A program made the position numbers and the translations under genes. Of a stretch of 64,000 nt of DNA, positions 18,160 to 25,414 are shown one piece after another (positions within the stretch are counted from its first letter, which is position 1; every line of letters starts with the position of its first letter). Below the pieces are notes generated by a model. It saw only the letters and a program-made list of their open reading frames with translations. It made no database searches and had not been told where the DNA came from. The stretch is from Polaromonas sp047303325. Its GTDB lineage: Bacteria > Pseudomonadota > Gammaproteobacteria > Burkholderiales > Burkholderiaceae_C. The DNA lies in NCBI RefSeq assembly GCF_047303325.1, contig NZ_JBKBEX010000004.1, positions 124,001 to 188,000 of the forward strand, read 5' to 3'.

Positions 18160-19092
18160 CTAAGCCGCGTGCTGCAGCATCAGGTCAAGGTTTTGCACGG
18201 CCGCACCCGAGGCGCCTTTGCCCAGGTTGTCGAACACAGCGGCCAGCAGCACCTGCCCATGCTGCGGGTTGGCGAAAACGGCCAGCCGCAGCTGGTTGCT
18301 GCCGTTGAGTGCCTGCGGGTCCAGGTGCTGCGTGGCCTGAACGTCTTTTTGCGCCATCACTTCCACGTGCACGGCGCCTTCGTAGTGCTGTTGCAGGCAG
18401 GCTTGCAGCTGGTCGGCCGTCACGCCCGCCGGCAATTGCCGCAGCAGCAAGGGGATGGTGAGCACGATGCCCTGGCGGAACGAGCCGTAAGCCGGCAGGA
18501 AGAACGGCCGCTGTGCCAGGCCTGCGTGTTCCTGGATCTCGGGGACGTGCTTGTGGGCCAGCCCCAGGCCGTACACCTGGAACGTGGCTGCATGCGATGC
18601 ACCCGCCCCTTCATGAGCATCTACCCGCGCGCGGCCGCCGCCGGAGTAGCCCGACACCGCATGGATCGCCAGCGGATGGTCGGCGGGCAAGAGGCCGGCC
18701 TTCACCAGCGGCAGCAGCAGGGCGATGGCGCCCGTGGGATAGCAGCCGGGGTTGCTGACGCGCCGCGCGCTGGCGATGCGCCGGGACTGCTCCGTGCTCA
18801 TCTCCGGGAAGCCGTAGATCCACTGCGGATCGGTGCGGTGCGCGGAGCTGGCATCGATCACGCGCACGGCCGGGTTCACGATGGAGGCCGCCGCTTCGCG
18901 CGCAGGCCCATCGGGCAGGCACAGCAGCGCGATGTCGCAGGCGTTGATGGCCTGCGCACGGCGCGCCGGGTCCTTGCGCTCCTGCTCGGGCAGCGTGAGC
19001 AGGCGCAGGTCCTTGCGGCCCTGCAGGCGTTCATGGATCTGCAGGCCGGTGGTGCCTTGGTCGCCATCGATGAAAACAAGGGGTGCGCCCAT
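18160..19092 (-). CDS. argC: N-acetyl-gamma-glutamyl-phosphate reductase, type 2
   Basis: 310-residue NADPH enzyme for step three of arginine synthesis. VFIDGDQGTTGLQIHERL is the Rossmann start, SNPGCYPTGAIALL carries the catalytic Cys, and HAVSGYSGGG is conserved in the short (type 2) AGPR branch. The ATG at 19092 has AGGAG eight bases upstream, better than the earlier in-frame ATG at 19122. No other arg gene is near. It is divergent from a LysR gene. The reading frame contains no ATA codon, unlike neighbouring cobS. Confidence 0.9.
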   Translation of the reverse strand: MGAPLVFIDGDQGTTGLQIHERLQGRKDLRLLTLPEQERKDPARRAQAINACDIALLCLPDGPAREAAASIVNPAVRVIDASSAHRTDPQWIYGFPEMSTEQSRRIASARRVSNPGCYPTGAIALLLPLVKAGLLPADHPLAIHAVSGYSGGGRARVDAHEGAGASHAATFQVYGLGLAHKHVPEIQEHAGLAQRPFFLPAYGSFRQGIVLTIPLLLRQLPAGVTADQLQACLQQHYEGAVHVEVMAQKDVQATQHLDPQALNGSNQLRLAVFANPQHGQVLLAAVFDNLGKGASGAAVQNLDLMLQHAA

Positions 19093-19215
19093 GCGGTGCT
19101 CCTGGTGGGGTGAGTGGCTCAAGCCAAATAAAAGAAGGAGGGCGAATCTTCCGCGACACCGTAGAATTTGAAAAGTTGAATTTCACAAACATCAACATCA
19201 GATTTACTGAACGTC
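19093..19215. promoter_or_regulatory. Divergent promoter region between argC and LysR gene
   Basis: 123 bases separate the divergent starts and include an AT-rich core (about 19120-19205, with tttgaaaagttgaatttcac). By analogy with other LysR pairs this is the likely operator and promoter region. Individual boxes cannot be fixed by eye. Confidence 0.4.
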
Positions 19216-20109
19216 ATGCGCGAACTCAACCTGGACCGGCTGCGCACGCTGGTCACCATCGCAGAACTGGGCTCGTTCGCCGAAGCGGCGCGCGTGCTGC
19301 ACCTGGCGGCGCCCACGGTGAGCCTGCACATCGCCGACCTGGAAGCGCTGTGCGGCGCGCCCCTGCTGGTGCGCAAGCGCGGTGAAGTGCGCCCCTCGGG
19401 CGTGGGCGAGGCCCTGATCGAGCGGGCGCGGCGCCTGCTGGCCGATGCGGACGAGGCCATGGATGTCGTGCAGCGGCAGGTGCAGGGGCTGGCGGGCCGG
19501 GTGCGGCTGGGCGCCTCCACGGGCGCGATTGCCCACCTGCTGCCGCAGGCCCTGGAGGTGCTGGGCCGGAACCATCCCGGCATCGACGTGCAGGTTGCCG
19601 TGCTCACTTCGCAGGACACCATGGCGCGCCTGGCGAATGGATCGCTCGACGTGGGCCTGGTGGCGCTGCCGCAGGCAACGGTGCAAGGGGTGAAGGTGCA
19701 GCCCTGGCGGCGGGATCCGGTGATGGCCTTCGTGCCGTCGTCCTGGGCGGCACCCCAGCGTGTGACGCCGAAGTGGCTGGCGGCCCAGCCCCTGATCCTC
19801 AATGATGTGGGCACCAGCCTGTCGCGGCTGAGCGCTGAGTGGTTCGCGCTGGCGGGGGAGCACCCCAAGGCGCGCATCCAGCTCAACTACAACGACGCGA
19901 TCAAGAGCCTGGTGGCCGCCGGCTACGGCGCCACGCTGCTGCCGCACGAGGCCTCGTCCACCACGCTGCTCGACCCTCGCATCCGAATGCTGCCCTTGCG
20001 CCCCGCGCTGTGGCGGTCGCTGGGCATCGCGCACCGGGCGGGCCCGGTGGAACGCGCGACGCAGCATGTGCTGGACGTGCTGTGGCAGCAGCGGCAGTCA
20101 TGGTCATAG
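19216..20109 (+). CDS. LysR-family transcriptional regulator
   Basis: 297-residue LysR protein. The HTH occupies about residues 5-40 (LDRLRTLVTIAELGSFAEAA, then LAAPTVSLHIADLE), followed by an effector domain starting VRLGASTGAIAHLLPQAL. Divergent arrangement suggests control of argC, perhaps in response to arginine or a related metabolite; this is inference. It ends six bases before the convergent stop of cobS. Like argC it uses no ATA codon, a hint that the pair arrived together. Confidence 0.9.
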   Translation: MRELNLDRLRTLVTIAELGSFAEAARVLHLAAPTVSLHIADLEALCGAPLLVRKRGEVRPSGVGEALIERARRLLADADEAMDVVQRQVQGLAGRVRLGASTGAIAHLLPQALEVLGRNHPGIDVQVAVLTSQDTMARLANGSLDVGLVALPQATVQGVKVQPWRRDPVMAFVPSSWAAPQRVTPKWLAAQPLILNDVGTSLSRLSAEWFALAGEHPKARIQLNYNDAIKSLVAAGYGATLLPHEASSTTLLDPRIRMLPLRPALWRSLGIAHRAGPVERATQHVLDVLWQQRQSWS

Positions 20110-20115
20110 GCTGAT

Positions 20116-20961
20116 TTACAGGCTGATGGCCAGGCCGAAATAAAAAGCGATTTCGCAGACCTGCTGGGTGGCGCCCAGGCAGTCGCCGGTAAAGCCCTGG
20201 AGCCGGCGCTTGAACATCCGCCCCATCCACAGCAGGGCCAGGAGGGCAAAGCTGCAGGCGACGATGAGGTTCAGCGCGTCCAGCGCCAGGGCGGCCAGGG
20301 CCAGCGCCACAAAACACCAGGCAAAGCCGATCAGCAAGGCGCCCGGCGCAATCTGGTCGGCCAGGGGTTTGGATTTGGAGGCGGCCGTGTCGCCCACATG
20401 CGGCAGCAGGTAAATCAGCAGCAGCGGCAGGCCGCGCGAGACGACGTGGCCTGTCCATAGCGCGGCGCAGATGTACCAGCCGGCAAAGGGCTCTTCCTCC
20501 CAGCCGGTGGGTGCGCCTTCGACCGAGCCGAGTATGGCCAGCAGGGACACCTTGGCGAGCACGGCCAGCACCAGCGCCATGGCGCCGAAAGCGCCCACGC
20601 GCGAGTCCTTCATGATCTGCAGCGCGTGCTCCCTGTCATGGCCGCCTCCCAGGCCGTCGGCCGTGTCGGCCAGGCCGTCTTCATGAAAGCCCCCTGTCAG
20701 CAGCACGGTGACGGCGGTGGACAGCACGGCGGCCACCAGCGGCGTGAAGGTGGTGTCGGGCAACAAGGCCTGCACCAGGGCATAAACGGCCGCGGCCACG
20801 GCGCCGGCGAGTATGCCTATGCCCGGGAAGTGCCCCGCGCTGGCGCGCAGCATCTCGGGGCTGTAGCCCACCCATTCGGCCAGCCGCCCGGTGATGGGGA
20901 TGCGGGTGAAGAACTGTACAGCGAGCAAATACTCGCGCACGAACTGGGCGATGGCGGTCAT
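20116..20961 (-). CDS. cobS: Adenosylcobinamide-GDP ribazoletransferase CobS
   Basis: 281-residue inner-membrane enzyme joining adenosylcobinamide-GDP with alpha-ribazole (or its phosphate) in the last part of cobalamin synthesis. FFTRIPI near the N-terminus and TGGFHEDGLADTADGLGGG near residues 89-107 are diagnostic, followed by IMKDSRVGAFGAMAL. Multiple hydrophobic helices fit the family. It starts 17 bases after the cobT stop on the same strand. The codons of PGIGIL use ATA twice, typical of this genome but not of the adjacent argC-lysR pair. Confidence 0.95.
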   Translation of the reverse strand: MTAIAQFVREYLLAVQFFTRIPITGRLAEWVGYSPEMLRASAGHFPGIGILAGAVAAAVYALVQALLPDTTFTPLVAAVLSTAVTVLLTGGFHEDGLADTADGLGGGHDREHALQIMKDSRVGAFGAMALVLAVLAKVSLLAILGSVEGAPTGWEEEPFAGWYICAALWTGHVVSRGLPLLLIYLLPHVGDTAASKSKPLADQIAPGALLIGFAWCFVALALAALALDALNLIVACSFALLALLWMGRMFKRRLQGFTGDCLGATQQVCEIAFYFGLAISL

Positions 20962-20978
20962 ACGGCGCCCATGGTGGT

Positions 20979-22040
20979 TTACGCGCTTTCCTTACCGCTC
21001 ACGCCGGCGGACTCAAAGCTGGCCATCTCGCCCAGGAAATTGGCCGCCGACTGCAGCAGCGGCCAGGCCAGCAGCGCGCCCGTCCCTTCGCCCAGGCGCA
21101 GGCCCAGGTCCAGCAGCGGGCTGGCTTTCAGGTGGGCCAGCAGCAGGCGGTGGCCGTGTTCGTCCCCGCGGTGGCAAAACACCATGTAGTCCTGCGCGGC
21201 GGGCGCCAGGGACCGGGCCACCAGCGCGGCCGCGCCGGCGATAAAGCCGTCGACCAGCACCACGCGGCGCTCGCCCGCGGCGCGCAGCATGGCGCCGGCC
21301 ATCATGGCGATCTCGAAGCCGCCCAGGGCGGCCAGCGCGGCAAGAGGCTGGGTGGCCTCGGCATGGCAAGCCAGGGCATCCGCCAGCACCTGGCGCTTGC
21401 GCGCGAGCTGGGCGTCGTCAAGCCCGGTGCCGCGGCCCGTGGCGTCATCAATGCCGACGCCTGCCAGGCGCGCGAACAGCAGGGCGGCGGCCGAGGTGTT
21501 GGCAATGCCCATCTCACCGAAGGCGACGACATTGCCGGGCAACTGGCCCACGATGTCCATGCCGGCCTGCAGGGTGGCGCGCGCCTGCGCGGCCGTCATG
21601 GCGGGTTCGTGGCGGCTGTTGCGTGTGCCGTGCGCGATCTTGCGTTGCAGCAGCTGCGGGTGCGGTGCAAGCTCGGCCGCGACGCCGGCGTCCACCACAC
21701 GCAAGGCAAAACCGTGTTGGCGCGCAAAGACATTGATGGCGGCGCCGCCGGCCAGCATGTTCCCGACCATCTGCACGGTGACGGCCTGCGGGTAGGCCGA
21801 AACGCCTTCGGCGGCAATGCCATGGTCGGCTGCGAACACCACCATCTGCGGCTCGCGCAGCGTGATGGTGTCGCTGCGCTGGATGAGGCCCAGCTGCAGC
21901 GCCAGGCTTTCGAGCCGGCCCAGCGCCCCCAGCGGCTTGGTTTTGTGGTCGATCTTGTGCCGCAGCCTGGCCTCGAGCGAGGCATCGGCAATGGGCTCAA
22001 TCGCGGGCAGGAGCAGAGGTGGAAAGTCGGGTGCGTTCAT
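20979..22040 (-). CDS. cobT: Nicotinate-nucleotide--dimethylbenzimidazole phosphoribosyltransferase CobT
   Basis: 353-residue enzyme that makes alpha-ribazole-5'-phosphate from nicotinate mononucleotide and dimethylbenzimidazole. Diagnostic blocks are IDHKTKPLGALGRLESLALQ near residue 30, VFAADHGIAAEGVSAYPQ near 70, FGEMGIANTSAAA near 174 and the C-terminal LRLGEGTGALLAWPLL with the catalytic Glu. The start lies inside the end of the upstream CWC gene (44-base overlap), so translation may be coupled. Confidence 0.95.
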   Translation of the reverse strand: MNAPDFPPLLLPAIEPIADASLEARLRHKIDHKTKPLGALGRLESLALQLGLIQRSDTITLREPQMVVFAADHGIAAEGVSAYPQAVTVQMVGNMLAGGAAINVFARQHGFALRVVDAGVAAELAPHPQLLQRKIAHGTRNSRHEPAMTAAQARATLQAGMDIVGQLPGNVVAFGEMGIANTSAAALLFARLAGVGIDDATGRGTGLDDAQLARKRQVLADALACHAEATQPLAALAALGGFEIAMMAGAMLRAAGERRVVLVDGFIAGAAALVARSLAPAAQDYMVFCHRGDEHGHRLLLAHLKASPLLDLGLRLGEGTGALLAWPLLQSAANFLGEMASFESAGVSGKESA

Positions 22041-22260
22041 CGGTGATCAGCTTGAGGCAGGCGGGGCAGTAGCAGGATGGCGTGCTGGCTTCGGGTGACG
22101 GGGCGCGTTCGCCGGGGACCGGCATGACATGGGGCAGCTTGACGCACCAGCATTCGGCATCGCCCGCCACCATGCCGCAGCGCAGGCCGGCGCCGCAGCG
22201 CGGGCACACCGAGGTGTTGGCCGATGCGGGCCTTGCCGAGGGTGTGCCTTGCGCATTCAT
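21997..22260 (-). CDS. Cysteine-rich CWC-family small protein
   Basis: 87-residue protein with two metal-ligand-like clusters: VCPRCGAGLRCG and ECWCVKLP, then CYCPACL near residue 63. The spacing and the CWC triplet match the small cysteine-rich CWC family (PF14375), probably a zinc- or iron-binding mini-domain of unknown role. It starts 11 bases after the ilvA stop and overlaps cobT by 44 bases, so ilvA, this gene, cobT and cobS look like a single transcript. Confidence 0.78.
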   Translation of the reverse strand: MNAQGTPSARPASANTSVCPRCGAGLRCGMVAGDAECWCVKLPHVMPVPGERAPSPEASTPSCYCPACLKLITDERTRLSTSAPARD

Positions 22261-22271
22261 GACGATGTGCC

Positions 22272-23885
22272 CTAGCTTTGCAGGAAGAGCCGGTAAACCG
22301 GGTTGGCGGTTTCTTCGACGTGGGGATAGCCCAGGGTATCGAGGAATTCCTTGAAGGCCTTGTTGTCGGCCTTGGGCACCTGCAGGCCCACCAGGATGCG
22401 GCCGTAGTCGGCGCCCTGGTTGCGGTAATGGAACAGGCTGATGTTCCAGCCCGGCCGCATGCTGGATAGAAACTTCATCAGCGCGCCGGGGCGCTCGGGG
22501 AAGATGAAGCGCAGCAGGCGCTCGTCCTTGGAAAGCGCGCTGTGCCCGCCCACCATGTGGCGTATGTGCTCCTTGGCGAGATCGTCGTGCGTGAGGTCCA
22601 GGGTCTTGAAGCCGTGGCGCGAGAAATTGGCGGCGATCTTGCCGCTCTCGCCCTTAGCCGAGGTGGTCAGGCCGACGAAGACATGCGCCTTGGCGTCGTC
22701 GCTGATGCGGTAGTTGAACTCGGTCACGCTGCGCGGCCCGCCGGGCAGCTCGCCTATGACTTCGCAAAAGCGCCGGAAGCTGCCGCGCTCTTCGGGAATG
22801 GTCACGGCGAACAGGGCTTCACGCTCTTCGCCGACTTCGGCGCGCTCGGCGACAAAGCGCAGGCGGTCGAAGTTCATGTTGGCGCCGCACAAGATCGCCG
22901 CGTAGGTCTCGCCTTTGGTCTTGTGTTTGGCCACGTACTGCTTGACGGCGGCCACCGCCATTGCGCCCGAGGGCTCGACGATGCTGCGCGTGTCGACAAA
23001 CACGTCCTTGATGGCGGCGCAGACCGCGTCGGTGTCGACGGTGATGAATTCATCGACCAGCTCGCGGCTGATACGGAAGGTTTCCTCGCCCACCAGCTTG
23101 ACGGCCGTGCCGTCGGCGAACAGGCCGACATCGCTCAGGGTGACGCGTTTTTGGGCGTTGACGGACTGCAGCATGGCGTCGGAGTCGTTGGTCTGCACGC
23201 CGATGACCTTGATCTCGGGCCGCACGGCCTTGATGTAGTTGGCCACGCCGGAGATCAGCCCTCCGCCGCCGATGGCCACGAACACGGCGTCGAGGCGGCT
23301 GGAGCCCAGGCTTTGCAGCTGCATGAGGATTTCCATGGCGATCGTGCCCTGGCCGGCGATGACGTCCGGATCGTCGAAGGGATGGACAAAAGTCAGCCCG
23401 TGTTTTTTCTCGAGCACCACGGCGTGGCCGTAGGCGTCCGAGTAGCTGTCGCCGTGCAGCACGACCTCGCCGCCCCAGGCGCGCACCGCGTCAACCTTGA
23501 GCTGCGGCGTGGTGGTGGGCATGACGATCACCGCGCGCGTGCCCAGCTTTTGCGCGCTGAGCGCCACTCCCTGCGCATGGTTGCCGGCCGAGGCGCAGAT
23601 CACACCTTTCTTGAGCTGCGCCGGACTCAGGTGGGCCATCTTGTTGTAGGCGCCGCGCAGCTTGAAGCTGAACACCGGCTGCTGGTCTTCGCGCTTGAGC
23701 AGCACGGTGTTTTTCAGCCGCAGGCTCAGGTTCCTGGCGGGCTCAAGATTCGATTCCACGGCCACATCGTAGACACGCGCCGTGAGAATTTTTTTCAGGT
23801 AGTCGGCGGGGCTGAGCGGCTTGCCGGGTTTGGCCGACGGGGCGGTTTTGGGGCGGGATGAGGCGGGTTTGGTCGGGGTGGGCAT
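22272..23885 (-). CDS. ilvA: Threonine ammonia-lyase, biosynthetic
   Basis: 537-residue PLP enzyme making 2-oxobutyrate from threonine, the entry to isoleucine. The PLP lysine is K75 in PVFSFKLRGAYNKM; SAGNHAQGVALSAQKLG and the Gly loop IGGGGLISGVA bind the cofactor. Two ACT-like regulatory repeats fill residues about 350-537 (start ALFAVTIPEERGSFRRFCEV), the arrangement expected for isoleucine feedback. The ATG at 23885 has GAGA nearby; an earlier in-frame ATG at 24044 lies before the terminator hairpin and gives a non-family N-terminus. A leader with a short Leu-rich peptide and terminator precedes it. Confidence 0.94.
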   Translation of the reverse strand: MPTPTKPASSRPKTAPSAKPGKPLSPADYLKKILTARVYDVAVESNLEPARNLSLRLKNTVLLKREDQQPVFSFKLRGAYNKMAHLSPAQLKKGVICASAGNHAQGVALSAQKLGTRAVIVMPTTTPQLKVDAVRAWGGEVVLHGDSYSDAYGHAVVLEKKHGLTFVHPFDDPDVIAGQGTIAMEILMQLQSLGSSRLDAVFVAIGGGGLISGVANYIKAVRPEIKVIGVQTNDSDAMLQSVNAQKRVTLSDVGLFADGTAVKLVGEETFRISRELVDEFITVDTDAVCAAIKDVFVDTRSIVEPSGAMAVAAVKQYVAKHKTKGETYAAILCGANMNFDRLRFVAERAEVGEEREALFAVTIPEERGSFRRFCEVIGELPGGPRSVTEFNYRISDDAKAHVFVGLTTSAKGESGKIAANFSRHGFKTLDLTHDDLAKEHIRHMVGGHSALSKDERLLRFIFPERPGALMKFLSSMRPGWNISLFHYRNQGADYGRILVGLQVPKADNKAFKEFLDTLGYPHVEETANPVYRLFLQS

Positions 23886-23970
23886 GTTTTTCTCGCAGCC
23901 TGACATCATAGTGGGGCGAGAAACAAGCGAAGAAGCGCCGCAAGAAGCTGCCCGCAACCGCATCGGCAAG

Positions 23971-24000
23971 AAAAAAGGCCCAGACCTTGCGGTCTGGGCC
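23971..24000 (-). terminator. Intrinsic terminator (attenuator) upstream of ilvA
   Basis: Perfect 10-bp stem GGCCCAGACC/GGTCTGGGCC with a 4-nt loop, followed in the leftward direction by TTTTTT. It lies 85 bases before the ilvA start and after the putative promoter, with no leftward gene between, so it would terminate ilvA transcription prematurely unless prevented. The opposite strand has no T-run. Confidence 0.8.
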
Positions 24001-24013
24001 TGTAAATCCACCC

Positions 24014-24070
24014 TTAGAGGAGGTGGAGGAGACAACCAGTGCACAAAATACCTTGTGATGCCCGGGGCAT
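24014..24070 (-). CDS. Putative ilvA leader peptide
   Basis: Eighteen-codon frame ending 13 bases before the terminator stem: MPRASQGILCTGCLLHLL. It has five Leu codons (four as CTC CTC CAC CTC CTC at the very end) plus one Ile and one Thr, the pattern of amino-acid attenuation leaders. The ATG would lie only about 15 bases from the predicted transcription start and has no clear Shine-Dalgarno sequence, so translation is uncertain. A short CCACC/GGTGG pairing overlaps the Leu codons. Confidence 0.55.
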   Translation of the reverse strand: MPRASQGILCTGCLLHLL

Positions 24071-24091
24071 CGGTATTGGTGCGATGATTTC

Positions 24092-24121
24092 AGTATAGCG
24101 GAGCAATGTTGCGCTGCACAA
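24092..24121 (-). promoter_or_regulatory. Predicted sigma-70 promoter of ilvA leader
   Basis: Leftward -35 TTGTGC (24116-24121) and -10 TATACT (24092-24097) with an 18-bp spacer, giving a start near 24085, just ahead of the leader-peptide ATG. Confidence 0.6.
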
Positions 24122-24191
24122 TCTCTTGTGGCACAAACTCCACATTTTTCACGGTTTCAGTTATAAATTTTATGCATAAGGAGCGGAGTTT

Positions 24192-24650
24192 ATGGAATGC
24201 ACGGTGAGCTGGACGGGCAACAGCACAATCACAGGGTCACGCTCCAACATGAGTTTCCTCGCCGAAACCGGGAGCGGCCACACGCTGGTGATGGACGGCG
24301 CACCCGACGCGGACAAGCCCGAAAACGGCGGCGCCAACCTGGCACCCCGGCCCATGGAGACCGTGCTGGCGGGCACCGGCGGCTGCACGGCTTATGACGT
24401 GGTGCTGATCCTCAAGCGCGGCCGCCAGGACGTGCGCGGCTGCTCGGTCAAGCTGAGCGCCGAAAGGGCACCCGTGGACCCCAAGGTGTTCACCAAGATC
24501 CACATGCATTTCGTCGTGACGGGCAAGGGCCTGTCCTCCAGCGCGGTGGAGCGCGCCGTGGCGATGAGCCACGACAAATACTGCTCGGCCACCATCATGC
24601 TGGCAAAAACCGCTGACATCACCACCAGCTTCGAGGTGCTGGAGGTTTAG
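24192..24650 (+). CDS. OsmC family protein
   Basis: 152-residue OsmC-fold protein. The two redox cysteines of the family are present, in TGGCTAYD near residue 66 and HDKYCSATIML near 134. Members of this YhfA-like branch are putative peroxidases or thiol-related stress proteins; the substrate is not known for this branch. It starts divergently from the ilvA leader and converges on coq7 with a 25-base gap. Confidence 0.9.
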   Translation: MECTVSWTGNSTITGSRSNMSFLAETGSGHTLVMDGAPDADKPENGGANLAPRPMETVLAGTGGCTAYDVVLILKRGRQDVRGCSVKLSAERAPVDPKVFTKIHMHFVVTGKGLSSSAVERAVAMSHDKYCSATIMLAKTADITTSFEVLEV

Positions 24651-24675
24651 GCAACCCAGACGAGGCGCTGCCGTT

Positions 24676-25305
24676 TCAGAGGTAGTGCGCCGTCGTCGTC
24701 ATGACGCGCGCCGCCGAGCGCATCAGCGCCTTGACCGGCTCGGGCAGCTGCAGGGCGCCGGCCTGCTCGGCCTCGCGCGCATGCAGAGCCTCGTCGTCTT
24801 TCATTTGCGCCACGATGGCGCGGGACTCATGGTCGCCTTGCGGCAGGCGTTCCAGGTGGCCGGCCAGGTGGGCTTCGACCTGGCGTTCGGTCTCGACGAC
24901 AAAACCCAGGCTCAGGCGGTCGCCCAGCCGGCTGGCCACCAGCCCAAGGCCGAAGGCACCGGCATACCAGAGGGGATTGAGCAGCGAAGGGCGGGCACCC
25001 AACTCGTCCAGCCGGGCCTTGGTCCAGGCCAGGTGATCGCCCTCTTCGCGGCTGGCCTGCAGAAAGTGCTCGCGCAGGGCCGGGTCGCGCGTGCCCAGCG
25101 CCTGCGCCGCGTACAGGGCCTGCGCGCAGACCTCTCCCACATGGTTGACCCGCATCAGTGCACCGGACAAAGCCTTGTCCTGCAGCGCCAGCTCGGTTTT
25201 TTCACCGGGCACGGTGGGGCAGGGGCGGCTGGCGCGGGGGGCGGCAAAAAGGGTGCGCAATGCGCCGTCGGCGGCATTCAGCGCGGTGTCGAGTGCGGTG
25301 GTCAT
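24676..25305 (-). CDS. coq7: 2-polyprenyl-3-methyl-6-methoxy-1,4-benzoquinone monooxygenase
   Basis: 209-residue di-iron hydroxylase for the penultimate step of ubiquinone synthesis. Iron ligands are visible in NHVGEVCAQALYAAQA (Glu), REEGDHLAW (E-x-x-H), the Glu of VETERQVEAHL and DDEALHAREA (E-x-x-H), the standard pair of ferritin-like half-sites. Length fits the Burkholderiales Coq7. A Gly/Leu-rich stretch (AGAFGLGLVASRL) may dip into the membrane. Confidence 0.94.
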   Translation of the reverse strand: MTTALDTALNAADGALRTLFAAPRASRPCPTVPGEKTELALQDKALSGALMRVNHVGEVCAQALYAAQALGTRDPALREHFLQASREEGDHLAWTKARLDELGARPSLLNPLWYAGAFGLGLVASRLGDRLSLGFVVETERQVEAHLAGHLERLPQGDHESRAIVAQMKDDEALHAREAEQAGALQLPEPVKALMRSAARVMTTTAHYL

Positions 25306-25348
25306 GGCGCCATGTTAGCGCCAGGTCCCGGCCATGGGAACGCCCATG

Positions 25349-25375
25349 AAAAAAGCCCCCGTGAGGAGGCTTTTT
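25349..25375. terminator. Rho-independent terminator downstream of porin
   Basis: Stem AAAAAGCCnCC/GGnGGCTTTTT with a 4-nt loop and A/T-runs on both sides. It follows the leftward porin stop (25415) and precedes coq7, so it mainly terminates the porin message; the flanking runs could make it act both ways. Confidence 0.8.
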
Positions 25376-25414
25376 GCGTAACCGGCCCGGTTTGAACCCG
25401 GGCGGGGTTCCGGT

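Larger units (their letters stand above)
23886..24191. promoter_or_regulatory. ilvA leader region and OsmC upstream region
   Basis: 306 bases without a full gene. The left part is the ilvA leader (terminator hairpin, 18-codon peptide, promoter; each listed separately). The right part (24122-24191) is AT-rich (ttcagttataaattttatgc) and should hold the OsmC promoter and a ggagcgga ribosome site. Confidence 0.6.
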
